DNA of 64,000 nucleotides from Pseudomonas fluorescens (GTDB lineage Bacteria > Pseudomonadota > Gammaproteobacteria > Pseudomonadales > Pseudomonadaceae): the NCBI RefSeq assembly GCF_902497745.1, contig NZ_CABVHJ010000001.1, positions 248,001 to 312,000 of the forward strand, in the 5' to 3' direction. The notes beneath the pieces were generated by a model. That model made no database searches. It was not told where the DNA came from and worked only from the letters and a program-made list of their open reading frames with translations. The translations under genes and the position numbers were made by a program. Shown in pieces: positions 1-9,576 of the stretch; the stretch's first letter is position 1, and each line of letters starts with the position of its first letter.

Positions 1-1470
1 CGCGCCCAGATTGGCGTGGAAGCCCCCGCTGTTACCGTCGAAGTTCATCTGGCCAACGGTCTGCCGTCGCTGACCATGGTCGGTCTGCCCGAGGCGGCGG
101 TGAAGGAGAGCAAGGATCGGGTGCGCAGCGCGATCATCAATTCCGGGCTGCAGTTTCCGGCGCGGCGGATCACTTTGAATCTGGCGCCGGCGGATCTGCC
201 CAAGGATGGCGGGCGGTTTGATCTGGCGATTGCCTTGGGGATTCTGTCGGCGAGTGTGCAGGTGCCGTGTCTGACGCTGGACGATGTGGAATGTCTGGGA
301 GAGTTGGCATTGTCCGGCGCAGTAAGGGCGGTGCGCGGGGTGTTGCCGGCAGCGTTGGCCGCGCGCAAGGCGGGTCGTGCGCTGGTGGTGCCGCGGGCGA
401 ATGCCGAGGAGGCCTGCCTGGCTTCGGGGTTGAAGGTGTTTGCGGTGGATCATTTGCTGGAGGCGGTGGCGCATTTCAATGGGCATACGCCGGTTGAGCC
501 CTATGTCTCCGACGGACTGATGCATGCCAGCAAGCCTTATCCCGACTTGAATGAAGTGCAGGGGCAAGTGGCGGCGAAACGGGCATTGCTGATTGCTGCT
601 GCGGGTGCCCATAACCTGCTGTTTAGTGGGCCGCCGGGAACGGGTAAGACATTACTGGCCAGTCGATTACCGGGACTGTTGCCACCGCTGGCCGAGAGTG
701 AAGCACTGGAGGTGGCGGCGATTCAGTCCGTCGCCAGTGGCGCACCACTGACCCATTGGCCGCAGCGTCCCTTCCGTCAACCGCACCACTCTGCCTCCGG
801 GCCGGCACTGGTCGGCGGCAGTTCGAAACCGCAACCCGGTGAGATCACCCTCGCCCACCATGGCGTGCTGTTTCTCGATGAGCTGCCGGAGTTTGATCGC
901 AAGGTATTGGAGGTTTTACGCGAGCCTTTGGAGTCCGGACATATCGTCATAGCCCGGGCGAAGGATCGCGTGCGCTTTCCGGCACGTTTCCAGTTGGTCG
1001 CGGCGATGAATCCTTGCCCTTGTGGATATCTTGGCGAGCCAAGCGGCAAGTGCTCGTGCACACCGGACATGGTGCAGCGCTATCGCAACAAGCTATCGGG
1101 GCCTTTGCTGGATCGGATTGATCTGCACCTGACGGTGGCGCGGGAAGCGACGGCGTTGAACCCGCAGGTGAAGCCTGGAGAAGACAGCGCCAGCGCCGCA
1201 GCGTTGGTGGCCGAAGCTCGCGAACGACAGCAAAAGCGTCAAGGCTGTGCCAATGCATTTCTCGATCTGCCAGGACTGAAAAAACACTGCAAGTTATCCA
1301 CAGCCGATGAGAAATGGTTGGAATCAGCCTGTGAAAGGCTGACGCTATCGCTGCGCTCGGCACACCGGCTACTCAAGGTCGCCCGCACTCTGGCAGACCT
1401 TGAGCAAGTCGATGCAATCAAACGCGAACACTTGGCAGAGGCGCTGCAATACCGGCCGGCGACACCTTAA
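1..1470 (+). CDS. comM: ComM/YifB-type Mg-chelatase-like AAA+ ATPase (5' partial)
   Basis: The reading frame is open from the first base of the window, so roughly the first eight residues of the usual ~497-residue protein are missing. Visible are an N-terminal YifB/ChlI domain, a Walker A motif GPPGTGKT near visible residue 210, a Walker B stretch FLDELPEF and a four-cysteine zinc-binding CPCGYL...CSC cluster. The C-terminal Mg-chelatase-like helical domain follows. ComM-family proteins are hexameric helicases that promote branch migration of recombination intermediates, known from natural transformation in Vibrio. The family is sure; the function in this organism is inferred. The stop overlaps the stop of the convergent DUF4432 gene by four bases. 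Confidence 0.93.
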   Translation, partial: RAQIGVEAPAVTVEVHLANGLPSLTMVGLPEAAVKESKDRVRSAIINSGLQFPARRITLNLAPADLPKDGGRFDLAIALGILSASVQVPCLTLDDVECLGELALSGAVRAVRGVLPAALAARKAGRALVVPRANAEEACLASGLKVFAVDHLLEAVAHFNGHTPVEPYVSDGLMHASKPYPDLNEVQGQVAAKRALLIAAAGAHNLLFSGPPGTGKTLLASRLPGLLPPLAESEALEVAAIQSVASGAPLTHWPQRPFRQPHHSASGPALVGGSSKPQPGEITLAHHGVLFLDELPEFDRKVLEVLREPLESGHIVIARAKDRVRFPARFQLVAAMNPCPCGYLGEPSGKCSCTPDMVQRYRNKLSGPLLDRIDLHLTVAREATALNPQVKPGEDSASAAALVAEARERQQKRQGCANAFLDLPGLKKHCKLSTADEKWLESACERLTLSLRSAHRLLKVARTLADLEQVDAIKREHLAEALQYRPATP

Positions 1471-2681
1471 TGTTCGGTCAGATCAACCAACCGCGTCTGC
1501 CGCACTTCGGTCTCGCGCCCCGCCTGAATTTCGGTCACGCGCTTCAAAGCGTTATCCACGGCGCCCTTGTCTGCAAGCAGGCTGTAGCTGATCTGGAATT
1601 GTTTGTGTTCCTTCGGTGCAATGGTCGGCACCAGATTCAGCGGACGCTGATAGCGACGGTTGTAGGAAAAACTGGTGCCCGGCTCCAGCCCCGTGACATA
1701 GCCCTGCCCTTGCGTATCGGTGTTTTTCCACAGGGAGAACACCGGCAACTGCTGGGTATTGAAGCCGACAGAAACACCGAGGCTGCCTGCCTTGTTATGC
1801 AGAACAGTCAGGGTTTCGCCTTTGGCGTCGGCGTAAGGCACGACGTTATAGACGGTTTCGTCGTAGTCCTTGGTCGGCGCGCGATAGGTCTGCCAGTCGG
1901 CCAGATCACCCTTGGCCTTGTCGTTGAACGGCGACACTTGTTTTACCGGCGCAGCAAAACGGGCGCCCTGCTCAAGGAACGGCGTACTGAAATTGCTGTG
2001 ATACAGCGCTTGGTATTCCTTTGGATAATCACCGTTGTTGGTCAGCGTATCGTTGAGTGCGAAGCGCACGCTGCCGGGCTCGGTGACCAGTTCAGTGATG
2101 ACCGAGAAGTCGACTTTCTTGAAGGCCTGTTCTTTCAGCTCGCCACGCAGGCTGATGGCGTAGGGGGGCTTTTCGTCGATGTGCAGGGTGACGGTACTGG
2201 CCGGGATGTTGGCGGCGCGGCCGTGCAGGGTCAGCAATTCACCATTGTCCATACCGGGATGGCCGACCCACTCGTAACCGCAGCGGGTCACCAGCTCGTT
2301 GAAGCCTTCCAGCCAGCCCAGCCCACCGCGTCCGTTAAGTTCGATAAAGGCCGGGTTGACCACGTCCTTGACCGGCGAATCCCAACCCATGCGTACGTTG
2401 CCGACAGAGGCTTGCAAGACGTTCATGCCACGGGTCGGCACCACCGAGAGTTTCATTGTGCCGTTATCGATATCAACGATGCTGACGCCTTCCTGGCGCC
2501 CACCGTGCAAGGTACGCAGGCTGACGGAGAAGGGTTTGTCGGTTTTCACGCCGAGCTGTTCACTGGTGATGGTCCAGTTTTGCGCGGGCTTGTTGGTATC
2601 GAGAAGGACGTAATCCCAAGCCATGGCGTGGGAAGCAGCAGTGAATGCGCCGAGGGCGACGGCGAGTTTGAGCGGGGTCAT
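1467..2681 (-). CDS. Exported DUF4432 (aldose 1-epimerase-like) protein
   Basis: A 404-residue protein with an N-terminal signal peptide (MTPLKLAVALGAFTAASHAMA, cleavage after AMA). The start at 2681 was chosen because it opens the signal peptide directly; the frame stays open a further 31 codons upstream. The body resembles DUF4432, a galactose-mutarotase-like beta-sandwich family (phrases such as PTRGMNVLQ and GLEPGTSFSYNRRYQ). A role in binding or epimerising a sugar in the periplasm is plausible but not shown. It is convergent with comM, and a REP pair lies upstream. Confidence 0.8.
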   Translation of the reverse strand: MTPLKLAVALGAFTAASHAMAWDYVLLDTNKPAQNWTITSEQLGVKTDKPFSVSLRTLHGGRQEGVSIVDIDNGTMKLSVVPTRGMNVLQASVGNVRMGWDSPVKDVVNPAFIELNGRGGLGWLEGFNELVTRCGYEWVGHPGMDNGELLTLHGRAANIPASTVTLHIDEKPPYAISLRGELKEQAFKKVDFSVITELVTEPGSVRFALNDTLTNNGDYPKEYQALYHSNFSTPFLEQGARFAAPVKQVSPFNDKAKGDLADWQTYRAPTKDYDETVYNVVPYADAKGETLTVLHNKAGSLGVSVGFNTQQLPVFSLWKNTDTQGQGYVTGLEPGTSFSYNRRYQRPLNLVPTIAPKEHKQFQISYSLLADKGAVDNALKRVTEIQAGRETEVRQTRLVDLTEH

Positions 2682-2789
2682 GGCAGCAGCCTTTATTGGA
2701 GTTGTGCCATTTTTATAGCGCTGCGGAAACGTTTCAGCAAGTAGAGAAGATAGACATAGAGGGTGATTTGCCATGGATCGGCGGCGTTG

Positions 2790-2884
2790 CCTTCGCGAGC
2801 AAGCTCGCTCCCACAGGTTTTTCGGTTGTTCACACGATTTGTGAGCTACCTCGGAAACAGTGGGAGCGAGCTTGCTCGCGAAAG
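2790..2884. repeat. REP inverted pair (REPIN), GCGAGCNNGCTCGC family
   Basis: Two copies of the Pseudomonas REP core (CTTCGCGAGCAAGCTCGCTC and its inverse) face each other, 43 bp apart, between the DUF4432 gene and the chemoreceptor. At least nine further pairs of this family occur in the window. Confidence 0.9.
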
Positions 2885-2900
2885 CTATATCAAGGCTGTA

Positions 2901-4877
2901 TCAACGGAAGCGATCAACCTCGGAACGCAAATCCGCCGCCAGCTTCTCCAGCTCTTTAGCAGTCACCGCCAGATTCGACACAACCTCACGCTGCTCACTG
3001 TTGGCCAACGCAATACTCTGCAAATTGCTGCTCAACAATGTTGCGGTGCTGCTCTGCTCCTGAGTCGCCGTGGTAATCGCGGCAAACTGCTGCCCCGCCG
3101 ATCGGCTCTGCTCGTCAATACGCGCCAGCGCCGACGCCACGTTGGCGTTGCGCGACAAGCCTTCCTGCATCAGCACATTGCCCTGCTCCATGGTGCTGAT
3201 CGCGTTGCCGGTTTCCTGCTGGATGCTGTGGATCATGCTGGAAATTTCATCAGTCGCCTGGCGGGTACGCGAGGCCAGGCTGCGCACTTCATCGGCTACC
3301 ACGGCAAAGCCGCGACCTTGTTCGCCGGCGCGGGCCGCTTCGATCGCTGCGTTGAGCGCCAGCAAGTTGGTTTGCTCGGCAATCGAAGTAATCACGCCAA
3401 CGATGCCGCCAATTTCCTGCGAACGCTGACCGAGGGTGTTGATCACGGTGGCGGTGCTGTTCAGGGCGCCAGCGATTTGCTCCAGCGAGGACGACGCTTC
3501 TTCCATCGAGCTGCGGCCAATCTGGGTTTGCTGGGCGTTTTCCTGCGCCAGACGCTGGGTCGCGCCCATGTTGTCGGCAATGTTCAGCGAGGTCGCGCTG
3601 AACTCTTCCACTGCGCCGGCCATGCTGGTGATTTCCCCGGACTGTTGCTCCATGCCTTCATAGGCACCGCCGGACAAACCGGACAGGGCCTGGGCACGGC
3701 TGTTGACCTCTTCCGAAGAGCGGCGGATGTGCTCGACCATGGTCGACAGCGCCTGGCTCATCTGGTTGAACGCGCGGGACAACTGACCGATTTCGTCGTT
3801 GCTCGACACGTTCAGGCGCACGCTCAGATCACCGGCGCCCAAGGCTTCCGCCTGACGGACGAGATCGCTCAGTGGCGCCAGTTTGCTACGCAGCAACCAG
3901 ACCACGGAACCGACCGCCAGCAGCATCGCCAACAGACTGCCGATCGCCAGTTGCGTACCGACGCTCCACGTCACTGCGCGGATTTCGGCTTTCGGCATGC
4001 TTGCTACCACCGACCACGGGCCACCATCAAACGGCACCGCGACGCTGTAGAAATCTTCGGACTTGTCGCCCCAGAACTGACCTTTGCCCGGCGATTTCGC
4101 CAGATCCTTGATCACTGGAATCGCTTGATCAAGCGCCTGTACACCTGCCGGTGCAACAAGCCATTTGCTCTGCTCATCGAGCAGCGCCAGCGAACCAGTC
4201 TGGCCGATACGGAAGCGCTTGAGGTTGTCGAACTGGGCGTTCTGCGCATCGGTGTAATCGAAGCCGACGAACAGCACCGCAATCACCTTGCCGCTGCCAT
4301 CGCGCACCGGGGTGTATTGGGTCATGTAGGAACGATCGAACAGCAACGCGCGGCCGACATAGCTCTGCCCCGCCATCAACTTCGCGTACGCCGGGTGCGC
4401 GTGGTCGAGCAAGGTGCCGATGGCGCGAGTGCCGTCCTGCTTGGTCAGCGAGGTGCTGACCCGGACGAAGTCTTCGCCGCTGCGCACGAACAGCGTGGCG
4501 ACGCCGGCGGTCATCTGCTTGAACTCGTCGACTTCCTTGAAGTTGTTGTTCAACACTTCGCTGCCCAGGTGCAGGCCCGGGGTCTGGGTGCCGGCCACCG
4601 TCACCGGTTCACTTGGATGAATGCTCAGACCCGCGCTAAAGCGCTTCTCAAACAACCCGCTGAGCCGCTGGGTGCTTTCACGCAGCGTGCCGTGAAAGGT
4701 GCTCAATTGGTCGGCCAGCAGCCGCGCCTCACTGGCCAGATGCTCTTCACGGGTGGCAAGGTTGGCGGAATCCAGCGAACGCAGGGCGAACACCGTACTG
4801 CCACTGATAACTATCGCCAGTATCACGGCGAGGGCGAGGCCTAACTGTGAGGCGATCCGAGCGCGAGGTTGAGACAT
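2901..4877 (-). CDS. Methyl-accepting chemotaxis protein with periplasmic Cache sensor
   Basis: A 658-residue chemoreceptor. Order of parts: TM1 at about residues 11-31, a large periplasmic sensor of the Cache type (~33-305, containing [11 protein letters not shown] and [16 protein letters not shown]), TM2 at about 307-330, a HAMP linker, and the cytoplasmic signalling domain. The hairpin tip carries the conserved [20 protein letters not shown]. The start at 4877 has AGGAG seven bases upstream, which rules out the longer frame beginning at 4976. It should couple ligand binding to CheA/CheW. The ligand cannot be read from the sequence; Cache receptors of this type often sense organic acids or amino acids. 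Confidence 0.92.
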   Translation of the reverse strand: MSQPRARIASQLGLALAVILAIVISGSTVFALRSLDSANLATREEHLASEARLLADQLSTFHGTLRESTQRLSGLFEKRFSAGLSIHPSEPVTVAGTQTPGLHLGSEVLNNNFKEVDEFKQMTAGVATLFVRSGEDFVRVSTSLTKQDGTRAIGTLLDHAHPAYAKLMAGQSYVGRALLFDRSYMTQYTPVRDGSGKVIAVLFVGFDYTDAQNAQFDNLKRFRIGQTGSLALLDEQSKWLVAPAGVQALDQAIPVIKDLAKSPGKGQFWGDKSEDFYSVAVPFDGGPWSVVASMPKAEIRAVTWSVGTQLAIGSLLAMLLAVGSVVWLLRSKLAPLSDLVRQAEALGAGDLSVRLNVSSNDEIGQLSRAFNQMSQALSTMVEHIRRSSEEVNSRAQALSGLSGGAYEGMEQQSGEITSMAGAVEEFSATSLNIADNMGATQRLAQENAQQTQIGRSSMEEASSSLEQIAGALNSTATVINTLGQRSQEIGGIVGVITSIAEQTNLLALNAAIEAARAGEQGRGFAVVADEVRSLASRTRQATDEISSMIHSIQQETGNAISTMEQGNVLMQEGLSRNANVASALARIDEQSRSAGQQFAAITTATQEQSSTATLLSSNLQSIALANSEQREVVSNLAVTAKELEKLAADLRSEVDRFR

Positions 4878-5059
4878 GACAGCTCCTGGCCGAACTTTCC
4901 GATCCTCCTTGATCGCAGCTCGGATAATTTTTAATAGTGGGGGTGAATCGTGGATACCGGCACGACGGTTCCACATGCACGTATTCGGCGGTAAAGCCGA
5001 ATACTTGAGCGAGCAGCAGGGTTATGGCACAAGGCCGGCATTGTGGCGGCTCGAACGTT

Positions 5060-5980
5060 TCAGCTCAAGCGTGTTACATCCGGAAGTTCCATGGCGCGGA
5101 CTTCGCCTTGCAGGAAGTCGCTGAGGCGGCGCAAACGTTCACCTCCCGGACGGGTTTTTGGCCACACCAGATAATAATTCAGTCCGCTGGCGACGGCGGT
5201 CGGCCACGGCAGGCTAAGTCTTCCCTGCGCCACATCTTCGGCGACCATCAACAGGTCGCCCATCGACACACCATAACCGCGCGCCGCGGCGATCATCCCT
5301 AACTCGAGGGTATCGAACACCTGTCCGCCCTTGAGCGACACCTGATCGGACAGCCCCATGTGTTCCAGCCAACTGCGCCAGTCACGCCGATCCGGGGTCG
5401 GATGGAGCAATTCGGTGGACGCCAGCCGGGCCAAATCCCATGGCTGATCATTCAGCAGGTTCGGCGCACCCACCGGAATCAGCTCTTCAGGAAAGAGCAG
5501 GCTCGCCTCCCAGTCCGGCGGAAAATGCCCGTCACTCAGCAACACCGCGCAATCAAACGGCTCATCGTTGAAGTCCACCGAATCGACATCCATCCAGGCG
5601 CTGGTCAGTTGCACTTCGTTGCCCGGCTGCAAGTGGCGGAAGCGACTGAGCCGTGCCAGCAACCAACGCATGGTCAAGGTCGACGGGGCTTTCATGCGCA
5701 GGATGTCATCTTCAGCGCGCAAGGTATTACAGGCACGTTCCAGCGCCGTGAAGCCTTCGCGGATGCCGGGCAACAACAAGCGAGCGGCCTCGGTCAGTTG
5801 GAGGTTGCGACCGCTGCGATGGAATAGCCGGCAAGCGAAATGATCTTCCAGCGTTCGAATATGCCGACTGACTGCGCTCTGGGTGATCGACAACTCTTCC
5901 GCCGCACGGGTGAACGAACTGTGCCGTGCCGCCGCTTCAAATGCGCGCAGGGCATACAAGGGAGGAAGACGACGAGACAT
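5060..5980 (-). CDS. LysR-family transcriptional regulator, GcvA-like
   Basis: A 306-residue LysR regulator. The N-terminal winged helix-turn-helix (LYALRAFEAAARHSSFTRAA, then QSAVSRHIRTLE) is of the GcvA/AmpR subgroup, followed by the two-lobed effector-binding domain. The start at 5980 is supported by AGGAG eight bases upstream. It is divergent from the MATE exporter starting near 6133, the classic layout in which a LysR protein controls its neighbour. That control is inference only. The effector is unknown. Confidence 0.88.
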   Translation of the reverse strand: MSRRLPPLYALRAFEAAARHSSFTRAAEELSITQSAVSRHIRTLEDHFACRLFHRSGRNLQLTEAARLLLPGIREGFTALERACNTLRAEDDILRMKAPSTLTMRWLLARLSRFRHLQPGNEVQLTSAWMDVDSVDFNDEPFDCAVLLSDGHFPPDWEASLLFPEELIPVGAPNLLNDQPWDLARLASTELLHPTPDRRDWRSWLEHMGLSDQVSLKGGQVFDTLELGMIAAARGYGVSMGDLLMVAEDVAQGRLSLPWPTAVASGLNYYLVWPKTRPGGERLRRLSDFLQGEVRAMELPDVTRLS

Positions 5981-6132
5981 ACATAAAGCTCCTATAGCGG
6001 GATGCAGCCAGTCTGACGATAACTGCTCAAGATGAGTTTTAATCATGCCACCCATCCTTTTTATCCCTTTGTGCAAAGCCTGCCAAGCGCCGAGAATCGA
6101 CGGTCTCCTGTTCCCTCTGAAATCGAGTGGTG

Positions 6133-7533
6133 ATGACCATGCAGCATCCTGTGCGTACCGAACTCTGGGCCATTCTGCGGCTGGCAGGGCCGTTGATTGC
6201 TTCACAGTTGGCGCACATGTTGATGGTGCTGACTGACACTTTAATGATGGCCCGCCTGAGTCCCGAAGCGCTCGCGGGCGGCGGTCTCGGTGCGGCGACT
6301 TACTCGTTCGTATCGATTTTCTGCATCGGCGTGATTGCGGCAGTCGGCACACTGGTGGCGATTCGCAAAGGCGCCGGCGACATCATTGGCGCCGCACGGC
6401 TGACTCAGGCTGGCCTGTGGCTGGCGTGGCTGATGGCGCTGGGCGCCGGGTTGTTGCTGTGGAATCTGAAACCGGTGTTGCTGTTGTTCGGCCAGACCGA
6501 AACCAACGTCAACGCTGCCGGGCAATTCCTGATTGCCCTGCCCTTCGCCCTACCCGGCTACCTGAGCTTCATGGCTTTGCGCGGTTTTACCAGCGCAATT
6601 GGCCGGGCGACACCGGTGATGGTCATCAGCCTGGCCGGCACGGTGGCCAACTTCCTGCTTAATTACGCGCTGATCACCGGCATGTTCGGCCTGCCGAAAA
6701 TGGGCCTGACGGGGATCGGCCTGGTCACGGCAATTGTTGCCAACTGCATGGCGTTGGCGCTGGCCTGGCATATCCGTCGGCATCCGGCGTATGACGCTTA
6801 TCCGCTGCGCGCGGGCCTGTCGCGGCCGAACCGTCAGTACCTGAAAGAGCTGTGGCGCCTCGGCCTGCCAATTGGCGGCACCTACGCGGTGGAGGTCGGT
6901 TTGTTCGCCTTCGCGGCGCTGTGCATGGGCACCATGGGCAGCACGCAATTGGGTGCGCACCAGATTGCTCTGCAAATCGTCTCGGTGGCGTTCATGGTGC
7001 CGGCGGGTATGTCGTACGCAATCACCATGCGCGTCGGCCAGCATTACGGCGCCGGTCAATTGAGCGATGCACGGATGTCCGGGCGGGTCGGGATCGTCTT
7101 TGGCGCCGTGGTCATGCTGGGTTTCGCCATGGTGTTCTGGCTGTTGCCGAATCAGTTGGTCGGGTTGTTCCTCGATCACAACGATCCGGCGTTTGCCGAG
7201 GTGATTCGCCTCGCGGTGAGCCTGCTGGCGGTGGCGGCGTGGTTCGAACTGTTCGACGGCACGCAGACGATTGCCATGGGCTGCATTCGAGGGCTGAAGG
7301 ATGCGAAGACCACATTTCTGGTCGGGCTCGGCTGCTATTGGCTGATTGGTGCGCCAGCGGCGTGGTGGATGGCGTTTCACTTGAACTGGGGGCCGACGGG
7401 TGTCTGGTGGGGGCTGGCGCTGGGCCTGGCATGTGCGGCGGTGAGTTTGACGCTGGCGTTCGAGTGGAAGATGAAGCGGATGATTTGGCTGGAGCCGCAA
7501 TCTCAGGGCTTCAACATCCCGCAGCCTGAATGA
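6133..7533 (+). CDS. MATE-family multidrug/cation antiporter (NorM-like)
   Basis: A protein of about 466 residues with twelve hydrophobic segments arranged as two six-helix halves. The first helix carries LAGPLIASQLAHMLMVLTDT and the second half opens with LGLPIGGTYAVEVGLFAFAA, both typical of NorM-type MATE exporters, which expel cationic drugs and dyes with Na+ or H+ coupling. In-frame starts exist at 6127, 6130, 6133 and 6139; 6133 is preferred for spacing to a weak GAG. It is divergent from a LysR regulator at 5980, and a REP pair follows. Confidence 0.92.
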   Translation: MTMQHPVRTELWAILRLAGPLIASQLAHMLMVLTDTLMMARLSPEALAGGGLGAATYSFVSIFCIGVIAAVGTLVAIRKGAGDIIGAARLTQAGLWLAWLMALGAGLLLWNLKPVLLLFGQTETNVNAAGQFLIALPFALPGYLSFMALRGFTSAIGRATPVMVISLAGTVANFLLNYALITGMFGLPKMGLTGIGLVTAIVANCMALALAWHIRRHPAYDAYPLRAGLSRPNRQYLKELWRLGLPIGGTYAVEVGLFAFAALCMGTMGSTQLGAHQIALQIVSVAFMVPAGMSYAITMRVGQHYGAGQLSDARMSGRVGIVFGAVVMLGFAMVFWLLPNQLVGLFLDHNDPAFAEVIRLAVSLLAVAAWFELFDGTQTIAMGCIRGLKDAKTTFLVGLGCYWLIGAPAAWWMAFHLNWGPTGVWWGLALGLACAAVSLTLAFEWKMKRMIWLEPQSQGFNIPQPE

Positions 7534-7539
7534 GCCCCC

Positions 7540-7630
7540 CTGTGGGAGCGAGCTTGCTCGCGAAAGCGGTGTAACTGACACATATGAGTTGAATGTGTCG
7601 CAGCCTTCGCGAGCAGGCTCACTCCCACAG
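7540..7630. repeat. REP inverted pair (REPIN)
   Basis: Left arm TGTGGGAGCGAGCTTGCTCG and an inverted right arm ending in CACTCCCACAG lie between two convergent genes. The right arm carries CTCACTCC in place of the usual CTCGCTCC. Confidence 0.88.
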
Positions 7631-7640
7631 GGTTATGTGT

Positions 7641-9314
7641 TCAGCTTACGATTTCGAGGGCTGGCTGTTGGCTTGAGCCGAAGGTCAGATATTCAACCAG
7701 TTCCGCCAACGGCAACGGCCGGCTGATCAGATAACCCTGCACCTGATCGCAGCCAAACCCGCGCAGCAATTCCAGCTGCTCCGGCGTCTCGACCCCTTCC
7801 GCGACCACTTCCAGATGCAGGTTGTGCGCGAGATTGATCATCGCGTGCACCAGTTTGCGGTTCTCCTCGCGCTGCTCCATGCCACCGACAAAGCTTTTGT
7901 CGATCTTCAGCAAAGTGATCGGCAGGCTGTTGAGGTGCACGAACGAGGAAAACCCGGTACCGAAGTCATCCAGCGAAAAGCGCACGCCGAGACGGCCGAG
8001 GGCGTCCATGGTCTGCTTGACCAGATCGCTACGACGCATTACGGCGGTTTCAGTCAGTTCGAATTCCAGCCATTGCGCTTCAACGCCACGTTCGGCAATC
8101 AACCGGCTCAACGTCGGCAACAACTGACTGTCCTGAAACTGGCGGAACGACAAGTTGATCGCCATGTGCAGCGCCGGCAACCCGCGTTCACGCAACGCCT
8201 GCATATCGCGCAGGGCCCGGGAAATCACCCAGTAACCCAATGGCACGATCAAACCACTCTGCTCGGCCAGTGGCACGAATTCACTCGGCGGCAGCAAACC
8301 GCGCTCGCTGTGACGCCAGCGCACCAAGGCTTCGAGGCCGACAATCTGGCCATCCTGCATGTTCAGACGGGGCTGGTAATGCAGCTCCAGCTCATCGCGA
8401 CGCAAGGCCCGGCGCAGCTCGCTTTCGAGGTCAGCCATGCTTCGCGCGTTGCGGTTGATGCGTTCGTTGAAGATATGAAAGGTGCAGCCCTGGGTGCTCT
8501 TGGCTTGCTGCATGGCAATGTGCGCGTGCCACATCAGCGGGTCGGCGCCGCCCTGCGCCCGGGCGTGAGCGATGCCGAGGCTGGAGCCGATCAGCAGGCT
8601 TTCACCATCCACCCAATACGGCTCGGCGAGCGCTTCGGTAATGCGTTCGGCCATCCACTCGGCGCGCTGCGGTGCACGCCGGGTGTCGATCAGCAGGGCA
8701 AATTCGTCGCTGCCGAGACGCGCCAGCTGATCGCCGGCCTCCAGCTGGCTTTTCAGCCGTGCGACCACTTGCAGGATCAAGCGATCGCCCGCCTGATGAC
8801 CGAGGGCGTCGTTGGCGTGGCGGAAGTTATCGAGATCGAGATGCCCGAGGGCCAGGCCGCGCCCGTCGTTTTCCGCGAGGCGCGCGGCGAGCAAGGTCTG
8901 AAAACCCTGGCGATTAGCGATGCCGGTCAACGGATCCTGTTCGGCGAGGCGTTGCAGGGTATTTTCGAGAACGCCGCGTTCGCGCACATGGCGCAGGCAA
9001 CGGCGCAGCATGCCGGCGTCGAGGGCATCGAACACCAGCCAGTCGCTGACGCCAACCGGCGCTGTGTCCGGCTCGTGTTCCAGCAGCAACACCGTCGGCA
9101 GGCTGCAACGGCCCGGAGCTGGCTGCAAAGCAGGAATGGTCAACAACACCGCATGGCGGTTGTCTTCGAACAAACTGCTGACCGAGTCCCAGCTCGGCGC
9201 ACTGATCAGCACCGCCGCGCTCCCCATCGGAGCCAGACACTCGCGCAATAACGCTGTCCACGCTGGCTCTTCGGCCAGTAGCAGCAAACGCAAGGGTTCG
9301 ACAGGCGTAGACAA
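7641..9314 (-). CDS. Degenerate GGDEF plus EAL cyclic-di-GMP phosphodiesterase
   Basis: A 557-residue protein in three parts. About 125 N-terminal residues resemble a receiver-like alpha/beta domain without a clear phospho-acceptor site. A GGDEF domain follows (DPLTGIANR; signature reads GSDEF). Last is an EAL domain with EALVRWRH, the conserved NLSFRQF, ELTETAVM, DDFGTGFSSF, KIDKSF and AEGVETPEQ motifs. The altered GGDEF signature and the intact EAL residues suggest c-di-GMP hydrolysis rather than synthesis. Position and architecture resemble P. aeruginosa PA5295 (ProE), from memory. The start is a TTG at 9314, with GGGAG five bases upstream. Confidence 0.88.
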   Translation of the reverse strand: MSTPVEPLRLLLLAEEPAWTALLRECLAPMGSAAVLISAPSWDSVSSLFEDNRHAVLLTIPALQPAPGRCSLPTVLLLEHEPDTAPVGVSDWLVFDALDAGMLRRCLRHVRERGVLENTLQRLAEQDPLTGIANRQGFQTLLAARLAENDGRGLALGHLDLDNFRHANDALGHQAGDRLILQVVARLKSQLEAGDQLARLGSDEFALLIDTRRAPQRAEWMAERITEALAEPYWVDGESLLIGSSLGIAHARAQGGADPLMWHAHIAMQQAKSTQGCTFHIFNERINRNARSMADLESELRRALRRDELELHYQPRLNMQDGQIVGLEALVRWRHSERGLLPPSEFVPLAEQSGLIVPLGYWVISRALRDMQALRERGLPALHMAINLSFRQFQDSQLLPTLSRLIAERGVEAQWLEFELTETAVMRRSDLVKQTMDALGRLGVRFSLDDFGTGFSSFVHLNSLPITLLKIDKSFVGGMEQREENRKLVHAMINLAHNLHLEVVAEGVETPEQLELLRGFGCDQVQGYLISRPLPLAELVEYLTFGSSQQPALEIVS

Positions 9315-9351
9315 GCTAGCTCCCTAGACTCTGCAAAGATGTGGGCGGGGC

Positions 9352-9380
9352 ATTATGCCGTTGCGATGTTCAATGACCAA
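9352..9380 (-). promoter_or_regulatory. Candidate sigma-70 promoter of the GGDEF/EAL gene
   Basis: On the minus strand a TTGGTC -35-like box is separated by 17 bp from a CATAAT -10 box, placing a transcription start about 30 bases before the TTG start codon. The -35 match is only moderate. Confidence 0.35.
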
Positions 9381-9576
9381 ATGACAACGGTTATCAAAAC
9401 GTTATTTTGTGTCACGAATGAGTACATTAGCCGCAAAATCACCGCGCATCCTCCGCGAAAGTAACAAAACCGGCAAATTTGGATCGCGTGGTACGTCACA
9501 AGTCGGAGAGAGCAGCACAATTCTCTGAGCCTGTTAAAATGCCGGCCCATTTCGTCAACGACTCCCGAATTTTCGT

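Noticed and set aside
2763..4844. A 693-codon plus-strand frame
   Set aside because: It is the antisense shadow of the chemoreceptor, rich in His/Arg/Gln, a common effect in high-GC genes.
9353..9550. A 65-codon minus-strand frame upstream of the GGDEF/EAL gene
   Set aside because: It overlaps the likely promoter, has no ribosome-binding site and no recognisable protein features.
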